Part shown: piece after piece, positions 11,965 through 25,850 of the stretch | How the letters are laid out: every line of letters starts with the position of its first letter | Numbering within the stretch: position 1 is the first letter of the stretch | Assembly: GCA_944548615.1 (NCBI GenBank) | Contig: OX155971.1 | Coordinates: 26,152,072-26,216,071, forward strand | Direction of reading: 5' to 3' | Source: Micropterix aruncella | Taxonomy: Eukaryota; Arthropoda; Insecta; Lepidoptera; Micropterigidae | DNA length: 64,000 nucleotides | Notes under the pieces: model-generated | The model's input: only the letters and a program-made list of their open reading frames with translations | Database searches by the model: none | Told to the model about the DNA's origin: nothing | Made by a program: the position numbers and the translations under genes

Positions 11965-12539
11965 ATCTGGAGGTTCTGGAGCGGGCAGCCGTGTCATGGA
12001 TTCGACGGGGGGTGCCGGTAGACTACTTTAGTCTGTCGGTGGACCCGGCGTCCTCCACGTTGGTGGGCTGGTCCCGTCGTATTCGGGTGGAGAGTCTGCG
12101 CGTCTGGCAGGAGCGGTGGGATGGCGGCGGCACGGGCCGCCTTACCCATAGTTTCTTCCCGTCGGTGTCCGAGCGGATGAAAAACGAGGATTTTCTGCGG
12201 CTTGACCACCATGTCACTCAGCTCATTGGGGGTCACGGTGAGTTCAAAGCCAAGTTATTTGACCTTGGGCTCAACGACGATCCCTGGTGCTCGTGTGGCA
12301 CTGGTCGCCAGACGGCCGAACACATCGTTTGGACATGTCCCAAGCTCGACGCCGCACGGGCGGAAATGTTGTGTGTGGTTGGTTCGTGCGTCGGCAGTCT
12401 GCCGGTTTGGTATGCGGACTTGGTAAGTTGTAGGGGTTGCTTTGCTGCGTTTCGCGAGTTTGTGGATCACTGGGTGTCCCTCTGGGAGGATCTGAGGCAG
12501 AGGGGCTATCCTCCTCCGGGGGAGGGCCCCCCCTCTTAG
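11965..12539 (+). pseudogene. R1-clade LINE ORF2 C-terminus
   Basis: About 190 residues remain from the end of an ORF2 protein, terminating at TAG 12537-12539. Visible motifs are VWQERWDGGGTGRLTHSFFP, then LDHHVTQLIGGHGEFKAKL and LGLNDDPWCSCG with HIVWTCP, which together form a cysteine-histidine knuckle. The W-x-x-RW / GR-T / F-PSV and L-GHG-F pattern is typical of R1, TRAS and SART ORF2 tails. Endonuclease and RT domains are absent because of 5' truncation. No internal stop is present in the retained part, suggesting a recent insertion. The frame runs back into the TSD, so there is no genuine start codon. Confidence 0.85.
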
Positions 12540-13064
12540 CGGTGCGAGCCGGGGGCTGCTTCATCATCCGAAGTCGCCCGTACTGTATCGTCCCTAATCG
12601 CCCTTGTGGGTGCGTGCCCTTTCACAGGATCCCGGTCGTCGACGTCTCCGACGGCGCCCCTGCCGTTTGCTGCCCGTTTTTTCTTTTTTCGACATGCCGC
12701 ATGGAGCATAACTTCCACCGCATAAGCATAACTCATTGCAATTAAAATAATAATAGGTATATCATACTATGTAAAAAATTAAATATGTTACCGCTTAGTC
12801 TCCTAGTTTAGTTTAGTAATTAAGTAATTAATTGTAATAATTTTGAATTTTAAATAAACGGTTTACGGGGTGCCGGCGGGGGCTGAAGCCCGGAGAATCC
12901 CTCATAAGGTCTCCGTTCGCTCACCCCTCACGCGCTACCCTTCCGGCACGCGTGAGGTTGTCGTTGCATGACATCCTGGGCAGATAAAACGACCCACGTC
13001 GTTAGAACTGCCCGGGTGGTGGGCGGGGTTTTCAACCCTCGCCTGTCGCCGCGTAAATATTGAA
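11965..13064 (+). mobile_element. 5'-truncated R1-clade LINE with 12-bp TSD
   Basis: TGTTGAAGAAAA occurs at 11953-11964 and 13065-13076, fixing both ends of a 1.1-kb insertion. It contains the last 190 codons of ORF2 and a 525-bp GC-rich 3' UTR ending GCGTAAATATTGAA, without poly(A). The same 3' UTR recurs at 63110-63608, confirming an element family. The insertion interrupts an A-family fragment (11766-11952). Confidence 0.88.
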
Positions 13065-13092
13065 TGTTGAAGAAAACTATCAACATCATTAT

Positions 13093-13582
13093 GGCCTTAT
13101 GGTTAGTTTCCCCTGGGAATCAACCTTCTGGTGCTCCTGGACGGTCTGCGCACCGTGCGGCATCAGCCAATCGATTGCGTACTCTGACTAACAGTCGGGG
13201 GAGTCTGGGAGCAGTACTGTTTCCTATAGGGGTGGTTTCGGACCTTACGGCGACTGCTCTTGAAACGACCATCGACTACCCGATCCTGGGTGAACAGCCG
13301 GGCAAAGGATGCCGTGGTCCGCGATAGATTTGGTGTACACCGTTTCACCATTATGGCTAATTTGGTCGCAGTTGGAAGTAAGGGCGTGAGTGTAAGCCCG
13401 CTGGGTAACACTCCTGGCTATCTCGCGGTTAAGGCGTTGGCCTCTTACGGGTTTGTAGCGGAGCTAGACGGTGGTCAGTCTTTGTCCTAAGTCTTCTGCG
13501 CTCACTCCAGGGAGATAGAACGACCAATCGTTAAAACTTCCTGAAGTGACGGGCTCGCCCGTTGTAGTCGACAACTCTAGTT
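13093..13582 (+). mobile_element. Family A element, 5'-truncated, with TSD
   Basis: It begins at GGCCTTATGGTTAG, inside the element, and ends GTCGACAACTCTAGTT. Flanks ATCAACATCATTAT (13079-13092) and ATCAATATCAATAT (13583-13596) form a 14-bp TSD with two mismatches. 5' truncation with a TSD indicates target-primed integration. Confidence 0.78.
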
Positions 13583-13735
13583 ATCAATATCAATATACCT
13601 TCCTGGGTGGCGGTTTCAACAGAAAGTAAGCGGGTGACCAATCCAAAGTGTTTAAAAGCCCGTCGGACCTATGAAATTAGGCTGTTTATTATGGTGTTTA
13701 ATTTAGTTGATTTCGTCGCCGCTTATTTTTATGTA

Positions 13736-14466
13736 TTCTTCATACCAATAGAAAGCCACGTTATTTGTGAGTGTCATAGGCTATATATTAATCCGAAAAA
13801 TGAAAAGACTTTCGTGGTAGTCGGATTTGCAAAGTAAGTCGGAGAATAAGCGGTCGAACGAAAACGTTTCTAACTAACGCTGACTTAACGATGAGAGATA
13901 TATCCTTAAGTTCTAGAGAAAAATTGTAGAGCTTGATAATGCCTACAAAATAGTCAGCGACAGTAGGTATATGTCTACCTTTTATATTTAAGTCACAAAA
14001 AGTAGTATTTTATATTAAAAAATAATTTAAATCGTTAGGTCATGTTTATTGGTCATATTATGAATTCTTATCAAAATAAGTAAATTTATCGTCTCAAGCG
14101 TATAAAACAAACGACTTTCCCCTTTTACTGCGTATAATTTCCCTTTTAATGCATAAATAGTTAAAGAGATAATACGCTCACAAATAAGACACTCACAAGA
14201 AGACACTCACAAATAACGGTATTATAGTCAAATTGGCCTGCAAATACATATGTCAAATTGGCCTGCAAATACATAGTCAAATACATATGCCTGCAAATAC
14301 ATAGTCAAATTGGCCTGCAAATACATATGCAATAGAACTATAACCCTTCTTTTGGCAGTCAGGAAATAAATCATAGCACTCAGTACCTACTAACCGAACC
14401 ACACTCATAATTTCATCACAGGTAAAAAGTTTTACCGCCCAACGAAGTGGGCACGGGTCAGCTAGT
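13736..14466 (-). mobile_element. Element G1, inverted copy, 3'-truncated
   Basis: Minus strand starts CTAGCTGACCCGTGCCCAC at 14466. It contains a minisatellite at 14224-14335 and extra sequence not in 11191-11753. The 3' end is missing. Confidence 0.6.
14224..14335. repeat. Minisatellite, unit about 25 bp
   Basis: Four near-copies of CAAATTGGCCTGCAAATACA, with the motif partly deleted in the middle units. Confidence 0.85.
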
Positions 14467-14772
14467 TCAGAATACATACACAGAATTATTTAAGCATACA
14501 CAAGCAGAAATATTTTATAATGCTGCCTACAGACTGATGAAAGGTGACATGCAATGTAACGTGAAAGGAGCATTTTATCAGTGTGGACGCAGCGCGTGCA
14601 GGAACTGAACATGTACCTACTCGCATCTGCTGATAACACGCTGTGTCCATACCTGGTTCAGCTCGTGTTCGCGCGCGTCTCAACACAACCCGTCCACACC
14701 GGCGCTCTGAGCACACTGCGCTCCCCATTGTGTTCGTTTGAAAAACTGATAAATCACGGATCGCTCCGCGCG

Positions 14773-15411
14773 ATCCGTTGGGGAGCTAACGGGCCCATGA
14801 TGATGTGGCCACGATGACCCATGTGTTCAGGGTCGGTCACACTCACGGGTCAACACCCATCCACTGGGTCAACCAGTCTCCCCTGGGAATCAAACCTCTG
14901 GCGCTCCTGGACGGTCTGCGCACCGAGCGGCGCAAGCCAATCGATTGTGCTCTTCGACTAACAGTCGGGGGAGTCTGGGAACTGTATTGTTTCCTATAGA
15001 GCGGGGGTGGTTGCCTACCTTACGGCGACTGCTCTCGAAATGACCATTGGCCATCCGATCCTGGGTGAACAGCCGGGCAAAGGACGCCTTGGTCCGCGAT
15101 ATATTCGGTTTACTCCGTTTCACCGCTTCGTAAGGGAGAGGACCGCGCAAGCGACCTCGAACTCGGAACCAATCGAGAGACCGGAGAAATCTGGTCACAA
15201 TTGGAAGTAAGGGCGCGAGTGTCTCGAGCCGCCGGGAAGTAATTCCTGGCTATCTCGCGGTAAGGAGTTGGTCTCTTACGGGTTGTGGCGTAGCTAGACG
15301 TTGGATTGTATTGTCCAAAGTCTTCTACGCTCACTGCAGGGCGATAGAACGACTAATCGTTAAAACGTCCTGTGGTGACGGGCTCGCCCGTTGTAGTTGA
15401 CACCGCAAGAA
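14773..15411 (+). mobile_element. Family A element with perfect 15-bp TSD
   Basis: GGATCGCTCCGCGCG at 14758-14772 and 15412-15426 bounds a 639-bp copy. It lacks about 45 bp near CACCCATCCGATGG relative to the 9.7-kb copy. It forms the left edge of the second segmental-duplication copy. Confidence 0.87.
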
Positions 15412-15555
15412 GGATCGCTCCGCGCGCCACTTGAAATGCTCGTAGAGTGTGCATGAAATGCACAGTTCGCGCGCCCAAGGCATCCAGACTATGAGAATTT
15501 GTCTCAAAATTGTTACATTGCATGATACATTGCAGTAATATGAACGGCACATTTT

Positions 15556-16147
15556 TTAAGCTATTGCATAGCTTTTATCGCGGGCCTAGGCCAGCGCGGC
15601 GACTGAATGAAGAAATTTCTGAACTAAAATTAATGATTTTAAACTGATAATTACGTCTAAACGAGTACTGCTTACGATTCGAAAAAAATATATGTTAAAC
15701 AAGAACATTTTCCTAATATTCTTAGCTTTGAATATTTTAGATTTTGTTTATATTACATAGTGTAATTAATTTGTGAAATTAGGTCTAACCGAACAAAAAA
15801 ACGACTACTACGCAAATACTATCTGGCGTATTATTATGAAACCGGCACCATTTTAAAGACTATTTAATTATCTATCTTTTTATCTACGATTTTTTTTCGA
15901 ATAATCCGTTTTTTTTGCTTTATCGAATAAAAAATTCGTGCGCGGCGCTCTATCGGAAGACGTTTAAATTATTCCGAATCATTTGCTACCGCAGCCGCAA
16001 ATGATTCGGAATAATTTCAACGTTTTCCGATAGAGCGCAGTTATCTGATATCAGAAAAAATAAAATAAATAAATAATTATAATTGCATCAGTTGTTAAAA
16101 ATGCTACGCAATAGCTTTACCGCGGCAGTCCCCGAGTGCTACACGTA
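15556..16147 (+). mobile_element. Family B element present only in the second duplication copy
   Basis: Inserted in tandem, same orientation, directly upstream of 16171-16755. The corresponding position in the first copy has a single element, so this one is an addition or loss after duplication. Confidence 0.75.
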
Positions 16148-16170
16148 TTTTTATTTCATGTTTCTTTATT

Positions 16171-16755
16171 TTTAAGCTATTGCATAGCTTTTATCGCTAG
16201 GCCAGCGCGGCTACCGAATGAAGAAATTTCTTAACGAAAATTAATGATTTTAAACTGATAATTATGTACCTCTAAACGAGTACTGCTTACGATTCGAAAA
16301 AAATATATGTTAAACAAGAACATTTTCCTAATATTCTTAGCTTTGAATATTTTAGATTTTGTTTATATTACATAGTGTAATTAATTTGTGAAATTAGGTC
16401 TAACCGAACACAAAAACGACTACTACGCAAATACTCTCTGGCGTATTATTATGAAACCTGCACCATGTTAATGATAAATTAATTATCTATCTTTTTATCT
16501 ACGATTTTTTTTCGAATAATGCGGTTTTTTTGCTTTATCGAATAAAAAAATCGTGCGCGGCGCTCTATCGGAAGACGTTTAAATTATTCCGAATCATTTG
16601 CTACCGCAGCCGCAAATGATTCGGAATGACGTTCTCCGATAGAGCGCAGTTATCTGATATCAGAAAAAATAAAATAAATAAATAATTATAATTGCATAAG
16701 TTTTCAAAAATGCTATGCAATAGCTTTACCGCGGCAGTCCCCGAGTGCCACACGT
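16171..16755 (+). mobile_element. Family B hairpin element
   Basis: Counterpart of 1241-1820. Confidence 0.75.
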
Positions 16756-17409
16756 TTTTTTTTTTTTTTTTATTTTATTCGGTTAACAAACAGCGTTTAT
16801 ATATAACAAATACAAAATATAACAATAAAACTATGACTAATTATATATTAACATTATTTACCGTTAATACTATGTGTACAGTACATATCTCCGCTATTAT
16901 ACCTTATTTATACTTACATTTCTTTAGCAGTGATTTATGGATAGACAGAGAGAAAGAACAAAAAACAAATGAGAATGAAATTTTGAGTTAATATTATAAT
17001 CATTATTAATTATTTTGTACCAAAAATATATTTTTAAAAATATTACAAAAAACTATTCATATAAACCGTTTAAGGAATTAATAGTCATTAGATGAAATAG
17101 GGTGGTCAAAGGACTGATAAGACTTTTTAATGGTTTCCTTAAAGTGACTTTTACCTGAAGGCGTCTTCTCAATTTAGGCACCTCGAAAATAGGCTATTTT
17201 CGCGATTTTTTTCGAGGATTTTTGCAAACAATTTTGGGATAAAATGGATCCTATATAATAAACACATCTTTCAAGTACAAGAAATTTTATTTTTTTATTT
17301 TTTTGAACAATTATTATAATAAAACAGTAGCATCGAAAAACCCGTGTAGAAATGTAATGTTCGTGGCTTGTTGATGGTATCTCCGAGACAGGTCATCTGA
17401 AACAAAAAA

Positions 17410-18004
17410 TACGTTTGGCACTCGGGGACTGCCGCGGTAAAGCTATTGCATAGCATTTTTAACAACTTATGCAATTATAATTATTTTTTTATTTTTTTAT
17501 TTCTGATATCAGATAAATGCGCTCTATCGGAAAACGTTGAAATTATTCTGAATCATTTGCGGCTGCGGTAGCAAATGATTAGGAATAATTAAAACGTCTT
17601 CCGATAGAGCGCCGCGCACGAATTTTTTATTCGATAAAGCAAAAAAAAACGGATTATTCGAAAAAAATCGTAGATAAAAAGATAGATAATTAAATTATCT
17701 TTAAAATGGTGCAGGTTTCATAATAATACGCCAGATAGTATTTGCGTAGTAGTCGTTTCTGTGTTTGGTTAGACCTAATTTCACAAATTAATTACACTAT
17801 GTAATATAAACAAAATCTAAAATATTCAAAGCTAATAATATTAGGAAAATGTTCTTGTTTAACATATTTTTTTTTTCGAATCGTAAGCAGTACTCGTTTA
17901 GACGTAATTATCTGTTTAAAATCATTAATTTTCGTTAAGAAATTTCTTCATTCGGTCGCCGCGCTGGCCTACTAGGCCCGCTATAAAAGCTATGCAATAG
18001 CTTA
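17410..18004 (-). mobile_element. Family B hairpin element
   Basis: Counterpart of 2461-3055. Confidence 0.75.
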
Positions 18005-18348
18005 AAAATAAAACAGTTTTAGATTCAGTATGTCAGTGGCTATAGCGCATATGATCAAATTTTTGATATTCGCGAAAATAACAAAATGGCGCACGTTTTC
18101 CGAAAAAGTAAAAAAAAACGCGTTTTTTTTTGCAGTTTTTTGTAAAAAAAATACTTCAAATTAAAATTTCAAAAATCTGATGATATGCGCTATAGCCATA
18201 ACTATGAAGAATATGTCATTTAAATTTCATGACAATCGGCCGGATAGTTTCCGAAATTTCATCAACAAGGCACTGAAAAACCTTGTTTTGAGATAAACGC
18301 GTTTAAAGTTTTGGTTGCAGAAAAATCATGAAAAAACCTTACCTCGGG

Positions 18349-18618
18349 TTAATCAGCGATGCCTGCTCCATACAATGGACCTTCCGATTCTTCGTAGAAG
18401 TTGTGCTCGTCCGAAATAGCTTCCCTTCGTCTCGACCTAGTCTCTTTTGAAGCGTTAGAGCTGCGGCGGTTCCCTACGCGTACGCGATCACTGTCGCGTT
18501 TCTCGGCGTATAGAGCGGCGATAGGGCCAAGTTTGACACCCATCACCTCCAAAATTTTTAAAACAGGTTGTAGCCCTTCGTTATAAATGCATGCTGCTGT
18601 TTGGCAAGCAATTTTCAC
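18349..18618 (-). pseudogene. Transposase C-terminal remnant, duplicate copy
   Basis: Duplicate of 3400-3669. The proteins differ by one residue (RRREV versus RRREA), while the frame stays open in both. Identification is as tentative as for the first copy. The surrounding inverted repeats are at 17154 and 19032. Confidence 0.4.
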
Positions 18619-19907
18619 GGTTTTTGTCCATTATAATAATCCTGAGCGCAGAGATGTTGCCGTTACGAAGTTTCAAATTATACTGATGAAATAACAGTTT
18701 AGCATCGTTGCCGAGTGATTTTCCTTTGAAAAATGCACGTGTTAAGGTCTTATTAGATGAGTATAGACCCCAAAACAAAATATACAAAATATACCGAACA
18801 AAAGAACACGACTATTCAATTGTATAGAGTCAGGTATACAGGGACCGTCCGAACGGCGTCAAAGGAATCAGCCGGGTGCTCTCAGGTAGTCACCTAACGG
18901 TCGCCCAAAAATGTAGTTAGACTCATCCGATCTTTATGAAATTTTGATATAACATTTGTGATGATATGTACTTTCAAAATTTAAAAAAAAATCGATTTTT
19001 TTTAATTTTCAAAGTGAGAAGACGCCTGAAGGGAATGCTTCGTATAATTAGAGTTATATTCTTTACATAAAACAGGTGCGGATTCCGAGTAATGCGAGGA
19101 GGATCCAGAATAGATTTCTTTTCGACCAGATATGCACTGTCAAAAATATTGTTTATCATATTGTACAGAAACATCATATCGTAGGTTGTACGCCTATCTT
19201 CAAGACCATCGTCTATCATCAAGACTTTCGCATATCTTCAAGACTTTTATGTTTCATGTTACGTTGCGTAAGTCTGTGGGCAGCATAATATGCTAATATC
19301 ATCCTTACGGAAGGGATTTTTGCCTGTTACTGGACCTTGAGTATGCGTATCAACAAACATTACCACATCAAAAAAACGTTCCTCAAAGTAAATATAACTA
19401 AGTTGGATACCTGCACATGGCCTAAAAGCTGTTGAAAAGGTTCCTCAGTTTGTAAGCCGATTTAAAGTAGGTACACGTGAGAAGGCAAAGTTCGAGCGCG
19501 ACGGGCATAACAAAATAAAAGTAAATGAAAGGGTTTACTAATGGACTATGCGTTAGAGCAGTCTTTCCCAAATTTTTCGGTTGATGGCTCCCTTAAACGG
19601 ATATTATCAAGCAGCGTTTCCGGGAATCTGATTATAGGATGATCGTATCTTTAAGGCCGGTAGGATTATGAATCAAGAATGGCGGAAGGACAGACGGTTT
19701 ATGTGGGCACCGCAGACATTGAAAAACCATTGTTGAACTACATGACATTTGATTCTAAACGGTTCCGTGCAGCTTGGGCCTAATGGCCTGCCTGTGTTTT
19801 CTTATGTCGGCTCAACTCAGGTTTCAACTCTCATCCGGTAGCATCCTCAAAGCGTGACTTGGAAGGGCCGCCTGCGGCTGTAACCTACAGTAGTAGACAG
19901 TAGGGCG

Positions 19908-20545
19908 GTGTCGACTACAGCGGGCAAACCCGTCACCCCAGACTGGTATAACGATATTGATCATTCTGTCAGCCGTAGAATGAGCATAGAAAAGTTAGAG
20001 ACAAGACAATCTACCGTCTAGCTCCACCAACAAGCCAGTTAGAGGGCAAGGCACCGGGAAAGGTACACAGCGGGCAGCCTCGCCCCCTAATTACCAGTTT
20101 TGGTAGGATATCTCCGTCTGCAGTTAACCTTCAGGATATCTCCATCCTCCCGACTGGTTACGGGTTCGATGTCGTTACGCGGCCTCTATCTGATATAATT
20201 ACAGCGGTTATTATATTTGAATTTATCGTGGACCTGGGCGCTCTTTGCCTGTATTGCCACACAGGATCGAGTGTATTAAGGCCATTTCAAAAGTGGCATG
20301 ACAGCAGATCAACGTTTACTCCGCTGCTTAGGAGACAGTATATTTCCATAGTCTCCAGACTCCTTCAGCAATTATGTAGTCAGAGTGCACAACCAATTGG
20401 CGTCGCCGAACGCTGCGCAAGTGTGGCCTGAGACGCGAGTCTTACCGGGGTAGCCTTCCGAACGAGGAGGCTTCTGAATAGGAGCTGAATCGTAAGTTGA
20501 GCCGAAACGAGAACAAAATTGATCTTGTGGCCCAAGCTGCACGAA
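19908..20545 (-). mobile_element. Family A2 element in the second duplication copy (antisense)
   Basis: Counterpart of 4958-5600 with scattered substitutions. Confidence 0.75.
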
Positions 20546-21095
20546 ACCGTTCGTTACTAACGTAGACAGTTGTGATCAGAAATTCCAACCCATGGAACAC
20601 CTCGGGCGAAACTGGACGGTTTGCGAGCCGTGCGGCGTCAGCTAAGCGACTGTAAATGCGAATAACCGGGGAGCCTGGACACGTACGATTCCTAAGCAGG
20701 GGTAGTTATCGAACTGACATCATCTATCCCTAGAAACAATCCGTTGGTAAACCCGACCCAGCGTAAGCTTGACGGGCAAAGGGCGCCTCGGTTCGCAATT
20801 AATTCGCTTTGAATTACTGCTAACGTCAGGTAGAGGCAGCGCGAGCGACCCCGAATCTCTGACCAGATTGAAGTATGGAGAAATTCGTCTAAATCTGGTA
20901 GTAAAGGCGTGAGAATGGCCCGCTGGTTTCACTTCCCAGCGCCTCGAGATAAGGCATTGGACTCTTGCGGGTGTTGGCGTAGTTCAACTGTGAATTGTGC
21001 TATCCATACGTACACTCCATGGGATATAGAATGACGATATCGTCATAACTCTCTGACGTGACGGGTTCGCCCGTTGTAATTGACAACCCTCAATG
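20546..21095 (+). mobile_element. Family A2 element in the second duplication copy (sense)
   Basis: Counterpart of 5601-6150, ending GTTGTAATTGACAACCCTCAA. Confidence 0.72.
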
Positions 21096-21416
21096 ACCTA
21101 AATATCGTGGTATCAATCCCAAAAAATCGTATGTGACCCAGTCGGACTTTTAGTTTCGAATTTTTCGATGGTTTCCATCATCATGAAAACGATACAGAAA
21201 GGTTTTTTAAATGTCACACAGTATCTGGAGTGAATTGCTACACGTTTGAAGTCAATAGAAGAATCATCCGTCATTTAGGTACTTAACCCAAATGTTAAAA
21301 CGCCCCGACGACACGGTTATGTAGCCATATTACTCACACGGTAATGTAGCAATATTAATCTGAAATTAAAAAGAATATTTTTGAAATTAAAGTGATTTAT
21401 TGAGATTTATTGGATA

Positions 21417-21762
21417 ACTAGATGACCCGGTGATCTTCGTACCACCCAAAATTGATTTGATTGTAACTCTTCATAAGCGTTTATTGATCCTAATCAACCT
21501 TCCAAATCCAATTCATTGAAATCTATAATATGGCCGAATCATGTACGGTTTGAGTTTGGTTTCACCCGCGTGGTGATGGAAAATTGTGATAATGATGATA
21601 GAAAACCATATATCTTTATAAATTATAGCATATGTGTTATTCTGATGTGTAAGCTATATTATTGTAAAGTTTCATCAAAATCCATTCAGTAGTTTTTGCG
21701 TGAAAGAGTAACAAACATCCATACATACATACAAACTTTCGCGTTTATAATATTAGTAGGAT
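21417..21762 (+). mobile_element. Interspersed element G2, full length
   Basis: From ACTAGATGACCCGGTGA to TTTATAATATTAGTAGGAT, 346 bp. It carries CATACATACATAC before the end. Copy 1 of the duplication keeps only its last 190 bp. Confidence 0.65.
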
Positions 21763-22104
21763 TGATTAAATGAAAGATTTCCATGATGAAATATAAATGC
21801 TTTTTCGAATGTTCCGACTTTTTCGTCTTTTCGGACTTTTTCGACTTTTTCGATTTTTCGACTTTTTTGACTTTTGGAAATTTTACTCATTGTACGGAAT
21901 GAGTGGCGCAGCTGTCAACCAATATTATCGCCGCGATAGCCATCTAGAAAGTGGCCAATGTTCCCAAATTTCGATTTCTTCGAGTTTTTCCTAAATTTTT
22001 TTTTGTAAAAAACCCCTGAATCAAGACAAACAAAACAAAAAAAATAATAATTCAAATCGGTCGACTCATTTCCGAGATCTTGCGAGACTATCGCACGGCG
22101 ATTC

Positions 22105-22470
<366 letters not shown>

Positions 22471-23074
22471 TTTTTATTCAAAACCATGGTATTCTTTTTA
22501 AAAAATCAGCTGTTTATTTGTCTTTCCGTTCTTTGTTTTCGCTCAAATATTTTCCTTTGTGCATCCATGTTAAAGTTGAAAATTTGCCTCACTTTCAAAT
22601 ATTTGATCCTGTGCCGGTGTGTTCTATTACAGCTTCTTGCATTCTCGCTATACAGTTACCGTAGTAAACATTGATGGAAAAGCTCGTGATTAAATAACCA
22701 AGCCTGGTCAATCGCTCATAGCCACTGCTTCTGTTAGCAAACAAGCTTCTGCATGACAACGTATAGCCACAGATTTCACTGCAAACAGTCGCAAAGTTGC
22801 AGGAGTTGCGGCTGGAGACTCTTGTTCACCCAACGTACTAGCCCGACCTTGCTCCAATAGAGTTTAATTTTCGGATTACTTTTTACAAGGGAAAAAAAAC
22901 AACGTTGAAAAGTCGGTGAAAAACGCCTTCAAAGCTTTGATTTTTTCTTTTTTCAGTTTTATAGCAGAGGATTCTCCAATTAAACTCCTAATTTATTAAT
23001 TAAATATACATTTTCAATATAAAATTTTAGGTCTTCATTTTTTTTTATAGAACAGCAACTTCATAGGTAAGGAC

Positions 23075-23429
<355 letters not shown>

Positions 23430-23739
23430 AGAATTAGATCTCAAAGTTTGTTTAGCCAAAAAATATTTATATAACTCGTCTTTGCGGTACCCAGTTTGTC
23501 AAGCGCTGTGTTAGAGTCTCACTAGGGATTTAACTTTATACGCTTAACTTTATATAAGAATCTCAGTTCAGGATAGAAACAAACTTATTAAAAACATTCG
23601 GATCTTGATCTTAGAAAACATAATAATATTTTTACTAAATTGGCCACATTCGTGTAACGCACGACGTCGACTACGCGTGCTACGCACTCTATCGCATAAC
23701 TGCATTTTATGGTTTACCATCGCTGGGCATGTGTCATTA
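23430..23739. other. Unassigned DNA
   Basis: Contains GTAACGCACGACGTCGACTA near 23655. No gene seen. Confidence 0.45.
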
Positions 23740-23905
23740 CACGACTGCCCTAAAAAAGGAGTGTTATGTGTTTAGGATTCATGTATGTATGTTTTCCTAC
23801 TCATATTTTTTTTATTTTACCATAACTTTTAAACGCTTGAGCCGATTTAGAAGTGTGTGGAATTTTTAGAATCGTTATATCACCCCGAGTGTCATAGGGT
23901 ACTAA
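23740..23905 (+). repeat. Interspersed family E fragment
   Basis: TTCATGTATGTATGTTTTCC, ACTTTTAAACGCTTGAGCCG and GATTTAGAAGTGTG recur at 29700-29830; a short start is also seen near 48410. Confidence 0.55.
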
Positions 23906-24025
23906 AGTGATCAAATGTCAAATAAATTAATATCTAAATGTACAAATGTCAAAAATTAAGATAAATATATTACTTATTCAAATTAAATATGAATATAAAT
24001 TATTACTAAAGTATTATTAAAAAAA

Positions 24026-24606
24026 ATACGTGTGGCACTCGGGGACTGCCGCGGTAAAGCTATTGCATAGCATTTGATAGCATTTTTAACAACTTATGCA
24101 ATTATAATTATATATTTTTTTTTCTGATATCAGATAACTGCGCTCTATCGGAAAACGTTGACATTATTCCGAATCATTTGCGGCTGCGAAAGCAAATGAT
24201 TCGGAATAATTTAAACGTCTTCCGATAGAGCGCCGCGCACGAATTTTTTATTTGATAAAGCAAAAAAAACGGATTATTCGAAAAAATTCCTAGATAAAAA
24301 GATAGATAATTAAATTATCTTTAAAATGGTGCAGGTTTCATAATAATACGCCAGATAGTATTTGCTTAGTAGTCGTTTTTGTTTTCGGTTAGACCTAATT
24401 TCACAAATTAATTACACTATGTAATATAAACAAAATCTAAAATATAAGGAAAATGTTCTTGTTTAACATATATTTTTTTCGAATCGTAAGCAGTACTCGT
24501 TTAGACGTAATAATCAGTTTAAAATAATTAATTTTCGTTAAGAAATTTCTTCATTCGGTCGCCGCGCTGACCTAGTAGGCCCGCGATAAAAGCTAAGCAA
24601 TAACTT
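24026..24606 (-). mobile_element. Family B hairpin element
   Basis: AATACGTGTGGCACTCGGGG start (sense 3' end); central hairpin at about 24141-24230 with loop GGCTGCGAAA. Confidence 0.74.
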
Positions 24607-24900
24607 AATATAAATTATTACTTCTCAAAATGATATTGGTCCACGTATTCCGTTCTTTTCATCGCCTAAATTGGGCTTGGCGATGTATATCTGTACCGGC
24701 ATGGACATGAAGGTGGATCGAAAGGACAAAGCGCTCGATAACGATGAAAAAAAAACTGGTTTTGGTGGTATGTAGATCTATCGCATACATCTTACACTCT
24801 AATTATTGATTGTACTCAGTGTCGTAGCGTGCCTTGGCGGGGCCCCGTATAAAAATTTGTTTGGGGGGCCTTAGGAAGAGGAAAGATAAAAGAAAAAAAA

Positions 24901-25498
24901 ATACGTGTGGCACTCGGGGACTGTCGCGGTAAAGCTATTGCATAGCATTTTTAACAACTTATGCAATTGTAATTATTTATTTATTTTATTTATTCTGATA
25001 TCAGATAACTGCGCTCTATCGGAAAACTTTGAAATTATTCCGAATCATTTGCGGCTGCGGAAGCAAATGATTCGGAATAATAATTTAAACGTCTTCCAAT
25101 AGAGCCCCGCGCACGATTTATTTATTCGATAAAGCAAAAAAAAACGGATTATTCGAAAAAAATTGTAGATAAAAAGATAGATAATAAAATTATCTTTGAA
25201 ATGGTGCAGGTTTCATAATAATACGCCAGATAGTATTTGCGTAGTAGTCGTTTTTGTGTTCGGTTAGACCTAATTTCACAAATTAATTACAATATGTAAT
25301 ATAAACAAAATCTAAAATATTCAAAGCTAAGAATATTACGAAAATGTTCTTGTTTAACATATATTTTTTTCGAATCGTAAGCAGTACTCGTTTAGACGTA
25401 ATTATCAGTTTAAAATCATTAATTTTCGTTAAGAAATTTCTTCATTCGGTCGCCGCGCTGGCCTACTAGGCCCGCGGTAAAAGCTATGCAATAGCTTA
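24901..25498 (-). mobile_element. Family B element inserted in the hAT remnant
   Basis: Same orientation and structure as 24026-24606. It lies within 24817-26152, so it inserted after the hAT element arrived. Confidence 0.76.
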
Positions 25499-25584
25499 AA
25501 TGTTCGCATAAAATTAAAAGAAATATTTATTTATCATAATTATCTATCTGTCACTGTTTCCAAAATTTTTACAAACAATTCAAA

Positions 25585-25850
25585 TTAAATATACACTCTC
25601 CTTGCCTTTTTTTCGGCAAACTGATTTATTAAATCATTTCTAGCTGATGACGACTTTAATTTTTCTAAAGTTTCTGCCTCTATGGAGAATAGTGACAGGT
25701 CTGACAGGCGTTCAATTGTCCCATCCAAGTTCTTAGGTATTTTTTTATCAGTTTTAATTTTGAGAAACTTCTTTCAGCAGTTGCAGTTGTAACTGGAGGG
25801 TCAAGAATAAAAAGCATGCTGTTATCACCTCCGGAAAACTGGATGTGAGA
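25585..25850 (-). pseudogene. hAT transposase C-terminal dimerisation domain remnant
   Basis: The minus strand reads PPVTTATAERSFSKLKLIKK, then after one frameshift near 25722 TIERLSDLSLFSIEAETLEK, a KSSS linker and FAEKKARRVYI with TAA at 25585-25587. ATAERSFS followed by L--L-LLSIE and FA--KARR is the hAT C-terminal (hATC) domain as seen in zinc-finger-MYM/DUF4371-type proteins and hAT transposases. The catalytic core and zinc finger are deleted, so the element is non-autonomous. Confidence 0.85.

Larger units (their letters stand above)
17154..19032 (-). mobile_element. Candidate Mutator-like remnant, second duplication copy
   Basis: Same inverted ends and nested family-B element as 2206-4083. 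Confidence 0.45.

Noticed and set aside
14224..14335. CRISPR-like array
   Set aside because: Units of about 25 bp are contiguous without unique spacers; a minisatellite in insect DNA.
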